Origin: DASXYG01 sp036502625
GTDB taxonomy: Bacteria > Actinomycetota > Actinomycetes > Streptosporangiales > Streptosporangiaceae
NCBI GenBank assembly: GCA_036502625.1
Contig: DASXYG010000042.1
Location: forward strand, 1 to 36,729
Reading direction: 5' to 3'
Length of the DNA stretch: 36,729 nt
Below the pieces are notes generated by a model, which saw only the letters and a list, made by a program, of their open reading frames with translations, searched no databases and was not told the origin of the DNA. This document shows positions 31,814-36,729 of the stretch, in pieces. Each line of letters begins with the position of its first letter. The stretch's first letter is position 1. The position numbers and the translations under genes were made by a program.

Positions 31814-32428
31814 TCACTTGCCGGCCCGGGTGCTCCATGGCCACGCCGCGATCATCAGCGTGGCGGCGGCTTCGAGTTCTTGACGTGGTGTGCCGTCTCG
31901 GGCCTGTTGGGCCATGCCTTGGATCTGGATGCCGGTGGCGAGGGCGAGGAGGTGCGGGTCCGCGTCGCGGGTGAGCTCGCCCGCATCGACCGCCGCTCGG
32001 ATCAGTCCTTCGAACTGAGAGATGCTCGAATTGCGCAGCTCACGCAGCCTGCCTTGGACCTCGGACGAGCTGCAGTTGGTGGCAGCGGTGATCACGAGGC
32101 AGCCACGCGGTCTGTCCGGACGTGTGTAGGCGGCGGCGGCTTCGCGCAGCATTCGCTCGAGTCCGGCTCTGAGCGTCGTCTCCTCCAGGAACGCGGTTGC
32201 CATGAATGCCCGGTGCTTCGTGGCGTAGAGCGCGACCACTTCGTCGAAGAGCGCCTGCTTGTTGTGGAAGGCCGCGTACAGGCTGGGTGTCCCGATCCCC
32301 ATCACCGCCGTCAGGTCGGCGATCGACGTCGCTTCGTAGCCGCGCTCCCAGAAAAGCATCAGCGCTCGGTCAAGCGCGGCCGAGCGATCGAACTCCCTGG
32401 GACGCCCTCGTTGCACAGTGCTCATCAT
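31814..32428 (-). CDS. TetR/AcrR family regulator, divergent from SDR
   Basis: The protein has 204 residues. The HTH is FDRSAALDRALMLFWERGYE, ATSIADLTAVMGIGTPSLYA, AFHNKQALFDEVVALY; the ligand domain has PRGCLVITAATNCSSSEVQG. ATG 32428 (or ATG 32425, adjacent) follows a perfect TATAAT (32439-32434, minus strand) by 5 nt and has no SD, so it should be leaderless. The divergent SDR gene is the probable target; two related TAG-n6-CTA sites lie in the 79-bp gap. It is a sister of the TetR at 28910, sharing the WERGY-ATS and PRGCL/WGCL patterns. Confidence 0.9.
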   Translation of the reverse strand: MMSTVQRGRPREFDRSAALDRALMLFWERGYEATSIADLTAVMGIGTPSLYAAFHNKQALFDEVVALYATKHRAFMATAFLEETTLRAGLERMLREAAAAYTRPDRPRGCLVITAATNCSSSEVQGRLRELRNSSISQFEGLIRAAVDAGELTRDADPHLLALATGIQIQGMAQQARDGTPRQELEAAATLMIAAWPWSTRAGK

Positions 32429-32439
32429 CGCCAATTATA

Positions 32440-32490
32440 TAGCAACCACTAGACAATCATGCTAGCGTCTCATTTCTCTAGTGAACGCTA
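32440..32490. promoter_or_regulatory. TetR/SDR divergent operators
   Basis: TAGCAACCACTA (32440-32451) abuts the TATAAT of the TetR gene. TAGTGAACGCTA (32479-32490) lies just before the SDR Shine-Dalgarno. One matches the other's complement at 9 of 12 positions, and the second is itself an imperfect palindrome TAGnGnnCnCTA. CACTAGA (32447-32453) and TCTAGTG (32477-32483) also form a perfect inverted pair. This fits one operator for each promoter. Confidence 0.5.
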
Positions 32491-32507
32491 CAGAAGGAGG
32501 CCGCCAG

Positions 32508-33311
32508 ATGGACGCACTTGCCGGCAAGACGGCGCTGGTGACCGGCGCGAGCCGGGGCATCGGGCGCGCGATCGCCGAACGACTGGGCCGCGACGGCGTG
32601 CTTGTGGCCGTCCACTACGGCTCAAACGAGCAGGCCGCCATGGAGACCACGAACATGATCAGGGCACGCGGCGGCAGGGCTTTCCCGCTCGGAGTGCCGC
32701 TGGGCGAACCAGGTGACGCCAAGGCCCTGTGGGAGGCGTTCGACGCAGGCGTCGCTGGGCACGGTGCCAACACGGGCGTCGACATCATCGTCAACAACGC
32801 GGGCACGGTCGTCTACGGCACGATCGAGGGCGTAAGCGAACAGGACTTCGACCGCATGTTCGCGGTCAACGTCAAGGCGCCGTTCTTCATCCTCAAAGAA
32901 GGTCTCTCCCGGGTCAACGACGACGGGCGGATCATCAACATCTCCTCCGCAGCGGCGCGCATCGCGACCCCCCTCACGATCGCTTACTCACTGACCAAGG
33001 GCGCCGTCAACACGCTGAGCCGCACCCTCGCCCTGGAGCTCGGGTCTCGTGGCATCACCGTCAACTCGGTGGAACCCGGCATCGTCAAGACCGACATCAC
33101 CCCGTGGCTGGCCGATGAGCAGCTCAGCGCGCAGGCAGCCGGGTGGGCGGCCCTCGGCCGCGTCGGCGACCCGTTCGACATCGCCGACGTGGTCGCGTTC
33201 CTGGCCTCGCCTGAGGCGCGATGGATCACCGGCCAGTACATCGACGCGACCGGCGGCTTGCTACTCGGCCCGACAGTCGCGACACCCCTCGCCACCGCGG
33301 GGACCGCATGA
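32508..33311 (+). CDS. Short-chain dehydrogenase/reductase (classical SDR)
   Basis: The protein has 267 residues. Cofactor site: KTALVTGASRGIGRAIAERL (TGxxxGxG); NNAG at 96-99 (VDIIVNNAGTVVYG). Catalytic triad: Ser147, Tyr160 and Lys164 (INISSAAARIATPLTIAYSL, then TK). The C-terminus PEARWITGQYIDATGGLL is the usual SDR end. ATG 32508 is preceded by AAGGAGG at 8 nt; the upstream in-frame GTG at 32481 lies in the operator. The product reduces or oxidises a carbonyl/alcohol with NAD(P)(H), substrate unknown. It overlaps the broken nitroreductase gene by ATGA, so the pair was once an operon under the divergent TetR. Confidence 0.92.
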   Translation: MDALAGKTALVTGASRGIGRAIAERLGRDGVLVAVHYGSNEQAAMETTNMIRARGGRAFPLGVPLGEPGDAKALWEAFDAGVAGHGANTGVDIIVNNAGTVVYGTIEGVSEQDFDRMFAVNVKAPFFILKEGLSRVNDDGRIINISSAAARIATPLTIAYSLTKGAVNTLSRTLALELGSRGITVNSVEPGIVKTDITPWLADEQLSAQAAGWAALGRVGDPFDIADVVAFLASPEARWITGQYIDATGGLLLGPTVATPLATAGTA

Positions 33312-33526
33312 AGGGAACACCGCAGGGCACCTTCGAGCCGAGCCCGTTCTCGCCCGTTCGCGAGCAGGTCGAGCCCTACGCCGGCCGGTACATCGTGGTC
33401 GCCTCCATGGGTGGCGCACCGACGAACCCGAGCTGGTACCTCAAGTCTCGGTTGTTACGCGGACTCGGCCATGGCGGTGTTCATGGCCGAGCCATTACCG
33501 GGCGCGTACTGTCGATGATCGCGTAG
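33308..33526 (+). pseudogene. F420-dependent (Ddn/DUF385) nitroreductase remnant
   Basis: It reads MKGTPQGTFEPSPFSPVREQ, then VEPYAGRYIVVASMGGAPTN and PSWYLK. The first part is the N-terminus of the deazaflavin-dependent nitroreductase family; GRYIVVASMGGAP...WY is the later strand of the same domain. The ~40 residues that should separate REQVExY from GRY, holding the TTxGxKSGxxR F420-contacting segment, are missing in frame. After WYLK the family match stops and the ORF runs into the 3' end of the convergent cyclase gene. The start overlaps the SDR stop (ATGA), showing where the intact gene was coupled. Not expected to be functional. Confidence 0.72.
33464..33491. terminator. Bidirectional hairpin between SDR unit and cyclase gene
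   Basis: CTCGGCCATG (33464-33473) and CATGGCCGAG (33482-33491) form a perfect 10-bp stem with an 8-nt loop. It spans the stop codon of the cyclase gene and the end of the nitroreductase remnant, the right place for a terminator serving both convergent units. No T-run follows. Confidence 0.5.
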
Positions 33527-34419
33527 GCCCGCACCGGGAACGTGCCCATCGCCTTGACCTTGACGGGTACCGCGCTGAAGCTGAACCCGCTCGTCGGCAG
33601 AGCACCGAGGTTGGTCAGGTGTTCGCAGATCGGGATCTCGGCGCCGAGTAGGGCGGTGTGTACCGGTCGGGCGCGGTCGGAGGTGTCGTCGATGTTCAAC
33701 GAGTCGACGCCGACCAGCAGCGCGCCTGCCCGCACCAGATGCTCGGCGGCGGCCGCGGAGAGGAACGGATGGTTCTCGAAGTAGGCATCGGTACGCCAGT
33801 GGCGATCCCATCCCGTATGAATGAGCACCGCTTTGCCGGCGAGGTCGTACGGCAGGAGCTGCTCGACGCCCACCGCTCGTTGCGAGCTGCCGGTGACGTC
33901 CACCACGATCCCTTGGACGTTCGCGATCTGTTGGAGTGAAAGCCCGGACAGGTCCGCGCCATTCGGATGGCGATGATACGGGCTGTCGACGTAGGTCCCG
34001 GTGTTCGCTGACATGCTGATCTGCCCGATCTGAAACCCGACGCCTGGGGCGTATTGGCCGTGGCCGTCCTCATGGCGGAAGTAGTCGCAAACCACTGGGG
34101 CGGGGAGGCCCCGGTAGGTGACCATCCCGTTTTCGATCGTGTGGCTGAGATCGACGAACTGAGGTGGCTCGTCGGAGCCCGGGAGCTCCCGAGACGGAGC
34201 GACTCGCTTGTGACGCTCGGCGATGACCTCCTTGTTGAGGATCCGCACCTCCGAGACCATCAGCAGCCGCAAATCCCTGACGATGTATTCCCCGAGCTCC
34301 ACATCGCTGATATCAGCCCCGTCGATGTCCAGCCGGAAGCCTTGACCCTGGATGCCACCGCCGTTGCTGAACTCGATCTCAAAGTCGAATTGGACGCGGC
34401 ACTCCTCAACGGACGTCAC
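33481..34419 (-). CDS. Cyclase-family protein with an extra N-terminal module
   Basis: The protein has 312 residues. Residues ~88-312 are a cyclase/kynurenine-formamidase-like hydrolase (PF04199 type): FVDLSHTIENGMVTYRGLPA, SANTGTYVDSPYHRHPNGAD and TLLxGxEIPICEHLTNLGAL-like text. The metal motif HxGTHxDxPxH reads NTGTYVDSPYH, keeping Asp145 and His149 but not the first two His, a variant seen in part of this family. Residues 1-72 (FDFEIEFSNGGGIQGQGFRL, ISDVELGEYIVRDLRLLMVS, EVRILNKEVI) form a separate small domain, which I recall as a stand-alone ~70-residue partner of some cyclases. GTG 34419 has AAAGGGAAG upstream and shares its G with a TAG (TAGTG). GTG 34443 is an alternative. Confidence 0.82.
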   Translation of the reverse strand: MTSVEECRVQFDFEIEFSNGGGIQGQGFRLDIDGADISDVELGEYIVRDLRLLMVSEVRILNKEVIAERHKRVAPSRELPGSDEPPQFVDLSHTIENGMVTYRGLPAPVVCDYFRHEDGHGQYAPGVGFQIGQISMSANTGTYVDSPYHRHPNGADLSGLSLQQIANVQGIVVDVTGSSQRAVGVEQLLPYDLAGKAVLIHTGWDRHWRTDAYFENHPFLSAAAAEHLVRAGALLVGVDSLNIDDTSDRARPVHTALLGAEIPICEHLTNLGALPTSGFSFSAVPVKVKAMGTFPVRAYAIIDSTRPVMARP

Positions 34420-34580
34420 TATGAGCTTCCCTTTCTGTCCCACTGCTCGAGTAACCGGTCGCTCGCCACAACCACCACGGCGCCGAGCCTACGGCCAGAA
34501 GCCATGATGCACCCATTCACCTCGAAGCCGGTCCGCACTCCGACGATCGCCGCCACGGCATCACGGGCGCCTGCCCGCGC
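34419..34580 (-). pseudogene. Possible C-terminal coding remnant upstream of cyclase gene
   Basis: A minus-strand frame ends in TAG at 34421-34419, overlapping the cyclase GTG by one base. Reading back, it gives ARDAVAAIVGVRTGFEVNGC, then IMASGRRLGAVVVVASDRLL, EQWDRKGSS. It has the hydrophobic/charged rhythm of a real protein end and mostly G/C third positions, but no start codon with an RBS is visible and the frame loses coding character beyond about 34580. I do not recognise the family. It may be the stump of a gene once coupled to the cyclase. Confidence 0.3.
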
Positions 34581-34868
34581 GATCCGTCGGCCTGCTCGAC
34601 CGGCGCGGACCTCGTCGCTCCTTCACTGCCACGCCTGGCGCAAGCGCTACGACGCGAAACAGGAAGCCGGCTAGACACCTCCGCCGTCTCGCATGAGCCG
34701 CTGGGAACATTGAGGCACCGATCGTTCTGTAAGCGAAATTTCATTGAATTGAAAGCGGATTACATTCACCCCCGCATCTCAAATGAACCTCAAATCGATT
34801 CTGTGAATACTTTCGCCATTGCTAATGTCTTTCTCGAAGCGAACGATCCCCCCGAAAGGCAGGGCACA
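34444..34868. other. Gene-poor, AT-richer interval before the lectin gene
   Basis: Apart from the possible remnant ending at 34419, no convincing gene is present. From about 34720 to 34860 the sequence is markedly richer in A+T than anything else in the window. It holds CTCAAAT twice (34778-34784, 34789-34795), 11 bp apart, followed by AATACT (34806-34811), a possible -10 for the lectin gene. The composition break suggests recently acquired DNA. Confidence 0.5.
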
Positions 34869-35336
34869 GTGAATCTGAAGCGTCTTCTCGCCACCGGCGT
34901 CGCCTCCGGCGCGCTGCTCGTCACCGGGCTGGCGGCCGCACCGCCGGCTCAGGCCGAAAACGTTATCCACATCGCAAGCTTCGCCACCAACCGGTGCCTC
35001 GACGACAGCGCCGCCTACGGCCTCCGCCCGTTCGTGTGCAACGGCTCCGACTACCAAGCATGGTCCTGGACCGGGTCCGATAGTTCGGGAACGCTCGTTA
35101 ATCGGGCCACCGGCCAGTGCCTCGACGACACGACGGACGGCCTGCGCGCCATGGCGTGTGATGGCAGCGGCAACCAAAACTGGAATCCCAACGCCACCAT
35201 GCAGGACGCCGACATCAACACCCGCACATGGAAGAGCGATGGGACCAATCGCTGCCTCGACGACAGCCTCGCACACGGGCTGCGAACCCTCGATTGCAAC
35301 GACGGGGATTACCAGCGGTTCTCCGATGTCAATTAG
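34869..35336 (+). CDS. Small secreted ricin-type beta-trefoil lectin-like protein
   Basis: The protein has 155 residues. A signal peptide (KRLLATGVASGALLVTGLAA, cleavage after AQA at 29) is followed by a mature chain of ~126 residues made of three repeats: NRCLDDSAAYGLRPFVCNGS, GQCLDDTTDGLRAMACDGSG and NRCLDDSLAHGLRTLDCNDG. Each has CLDD...GLR...C, then a Q-x-W-like end (YQAWSW, NQNWNP, YQRFSD; the third lost its Trp). Cysteine pairs 43/57, 84/97 and 129/143 probably form one disulfide per lobe. This is one complete beta-trefoil with no attached enzyme, so a free carbohydrate-binding or inhibitor protein is likely. GTG 34869 is chosen for the signal peptide; a GCAGGG-like SD lies upstream. 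AT-richer flank suggests transfer. Confidence 0.85.
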   Translation: MNLKRLLATGVASGALLVTGLAAAPPAQAENVIHIASFATNRCLDDSAAYGLRPFVCNGSDYQAWSWTGSDSSGTLVNRATGQCLDDTTDGLRAMACDGSGNQNWNPNATMQDADINTRTWKSDGTNRCLDDSLAHGLRTLDCNDGDYQRFSDVN

Positions 35337-35751
35337 TACACCCGCCGGGCGGTAGCCGTCCGGGGCCGGGAGCCCTGGGCGGCCCACCAGTTCACAGCGG
35401 AAACGGCGCGAAACGCCTGGTCTCCTCGAAACGCCGCCCCTCGGCCGTCCCCATTCCTCATTGGTTTGGCGAAGTCGGTCACGGCCTTCCGCAGATCCGG
35501 ATCCGGCTCAACCCGCCTCGATCCGAACCAAGCCCTCCTTCTCTGGCATGTAAGCGCCCCTCCCGGCCTGTGCGGGAGGGGCGCGGGTGGGCCCCGGCTC
35601 GGCGGCTCGTCCGGTCGAACTACTGGCGGGCACAGGAGGTTCTCACGGCCGTCGAAGACCATGGCGTGCCGCCGCCTGGCGATCGTACGCATCTCGTCGT
35701 GGATGGCGCCCCGTCCATGATCGTCATTGGTCCGGGCTACTCGTTTCCCGC
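35337..35751. other. Intergenic region without a recognisable gene
   Basis: No ORF here has a family match, a credible RBS or consistent codon bias. The only strong structure is the hairpin at 35554-35584. Open frames on both strands are Arg/Pro/Ser-rich and look like GC-driven shadows. Confidence 0.5.
35554..35584. terminator. Strong 12-bp hairpin downstream of the lectin gene
   Basis: GCGCCCCTCCCG (35554-35565) and CGGGAGGGGCGC (35573-35584) pair perfectly over 12 bp around the 7-nt loop GCCTGTG. It is by far the strongest short hairpin noticed in the window. It lies between the lectin gene and the convergent monooxygenase gene, fitting a bidirectional terminator without a U-tract, common in high-GC actinomycetes. 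Confidence 0.6.
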
Positions 35752-36729
35752 TTACCCGGGTTGTGACGACGTTTCGGGTGCTGTTCGTCCCGACGCTGGG
35801 GTTGTGGTGTCGCCGCGGGCTGCGATGTAGCCGTCGGGGCGGATGAGGAGCCAGCCTCCGTGGGGGGCGCCGAGGTCGGTGGCCAGGGCGGGGTCGTCGA
35901 GGCGGACGGTGTGGAGTGGCCGGGGGTGGGGGCCGTCGGGTGCTGTTGGCGTGCGCAGGAGCAGCAGGGTCCAGCCTGGTCGGCGGAGGTGTGCGAGCAG
36001 TGCCTGCCATGCCGGGCTGGTCGCATGCTCGGCGTTGACGCGGGTGATGCGTTCGCCCGGGCGTGGTGGGGCGTCGCCGGTGGCGGGGGTGGTGAGCGGG
36101 CTGTCGTGGTAGGTGATGGCGGTGGCCTGGACGCGGCCGATGATTTCGCGTCCGGTGTCGGCGAAGGTGGCGGAGGTGTGCAGTGCGTTTTCGGCGTTCA
36201 TCACGTAGTCGGTGATGAGCGCGGTGGATTCGAGGAGGGCCTGGCCGATCGGTACGCGTTCGAGGGAGTAGCTGTCCAGCAGCGGCTCGGCTACGTCGTT
36301 AGTGGCGTTGCCGGTGGTCACGGCGGCGAGTTTCCAGGCGAGGTTGAACGCGTCCTGGAGGCCGGTGTTCATGCCCTGGCCGCCGGCGGGGCTGTGGATG
36401 TGCGCGGCGTCGCCGGCGAGGAGTACCCGATCGAACCGGTACCGGGGCACCTGCCCGTGGTGCACCTCGAAGTAGGTCAGCCAGAAAGCCTCGCCGAGAC
36501 TCCAGCGCCCGCCCATCCGCTCGTCGACGATCCGCTGGCACTGCTCGTGGGTCGGCTCGCTCCCGGCCGGCGGCTTGTCAACCAGGAAGATGAAGCGGGT
36601 GCGGCCGCCTCGCATGGGCATCGCCACGCACATCCCGTCGGGGTGTGCGAATACCCGGATGGTGTCCTGCGACAGGTCCGAGGCAGTCGCCACGTCCGCC
36701 AGGATGAAGTTCTGGCCCTCGAACACCCC
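35752..36729 (-). CDS. FAD-dependent aromatic monooxygenase, C-terminal part (5' end outside window)
   Basis: The frame is open to the window edge, so the FAD dinucleotide fold and DG motif are missing. Visible are the substrate-domain strands (VFAHPDGMCVAMPMRGGRTR, FIFLVDKPPAG), the GD motif YRFDRVLLAGDAAHIHSPAG, then GQGMNTGLQDAFNLAWKLAA, the hallmark of class A (PHBH/MhpA/PgaE-type) hydroxylases. A thioredoxin-like C-terminal domain follows (TLLLLRTPTAPDG; GGWLLIRPDGYIAARG). That order matches polyketide and aromatic-ring hydroxylases such as PgaE/RdmE. It would hydroxylate an aromatic substrate with NAD(P)H and O2; which one cannot be told. The gene is convergent with the lectin gene. Confidence 0.9.
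   Translation of the reverse strand, partial: GVFEGQNFILADVATASDLSQDTIRVFAHPDGMCVAMPMRGGRTRFIFLVDKPPAGSEPTHEQCQRIVDERMGGRWSLGEAFWLTYFEVHHGQVPRYRFDRVLLAGDAAHIHSPAGGQGMNTGLQDAFNLAWKLAAVTTGNATNDVAEPLLDSYSLERVPIGQALLESTALITDYVMNAENALHTSATFADTGREIIGRVQATAITYHDSPLTTPATGDAPPRPGERITRVNAEHATSPAWQALLAHLRRPGWTLLLLRTPTAPDGPHPRPLHTVRLDDPALATDLGAPHGGWLLIRPDGYIAARGDTTTPASGRTAPETSSQPG

Noticed and set aside
35333..36010. 225-codon minus-strand frame overlapping the monooxygenase tail
   Set aside because: Low-complexity Pro/Arg/His text in a shadow frame of the monooxygenase; no start signal or homologous motif could be seen.
1..36729. CRISPR arrays, tRNA/rRNA genes, transposases and integrases
   Set aside because: Looked for on both strands; no regularly spaced repeats, tRNA-like ends or mobile-element protein motifs were recognised, though a tRNA with low-contrast sequence could escape reading by eye.

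Overview
The window is G+C-rich, with strong GC3 bias, GTG starts, many -10-only (TAnnnT) leaderless promoters and families typical of filamentous actinomycetes: SARP/AfsR regulators, SCO6745 family, ECF-Ogt pairs and CocE hydrolases. I read it as chromosomal accessory DNA of an actinomycete (Streptosporangiales/Streptomycetales type). That placement is an inference; no rRNA or tRNA gene is present to fix it. No CRISPR array, transposase or phage gene was recognised.

Layout. 1-2.8 kb: the 3' end of a CocE/NonD hydrolase gene, a wrecked patatin-like gene, a TetR regulator and an SCO6745-family gene. 2.9-8.9 kb: a DUF4267 membrane protein and an FAD-linked oxidase face a large SARP-ATPase regulator across a 98-bp gap that holds a three-copy, 11-bp-phased heptamer array; a membrane protein of unknown function follows. 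9.0-13.9 kb: an alpha/beta-hydrolase gene that has lost its nucleophile region, an FAD oxidoreductase/TetR divergent pair with two matching operators, and a complete secreted CocE-type hydrolase. 13.9-18.4 kb: a two-component system, then a family-2 glycosyltransferase, a 63-residue LPFTG membrane protein and a GtrA protein. 18.4-21.3 kb: an ECF sigma-Ogt alkyltransferase pair, a thymidylate-kinase-like P-loop kinase and a LysR regulator. 21.3-28.9 kb: a tightly coupled operon (aminotransferase, cupin, MDR oxidoreductase, acyl-CoA dehydrogenase) preceded by an Lrp regulator that diverges from a fused indolepyruvate ferredoxin oxidoreductase. 28.9-31.6 kb: TetR divergent from ketopantoate-reductase-like and mandelate-racemase-like genes. 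31.8-34.6 kb: TetR divergent from an SDR, a broken deazaflavin-nitroreductase gene, and a cyclase-family gene with an extra N-terminal module. 34.7-35.3 kb: an AT-richer patch with a small secreted ricin-type lectin. 35.75 kb to the end: the C-terminal part of an FAD monooxygenase.

How it works together. The clearest pathway is amino-acid catabolism under Lrp control: the aminotransferase makes a 2-oxo acid, the TPP/Fe-S oxidoreductase converts it to an acyl-CoA, and the acyl-CoA dehydrogenase desaturates it. Most other units are a regulator facing its likely target genes. Six regulators have a -10-like hexamer only 5-9 nt before the start codon and no Shine-Dalgarno, whereas the structural genes mostly have a good one.

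Two themes deserve follow-up: the SARP-type operator (heptamers at 11-bp phase, 8 bp before a -10), and three genes that each keep both flanks of a known fold but have lost an internal block.
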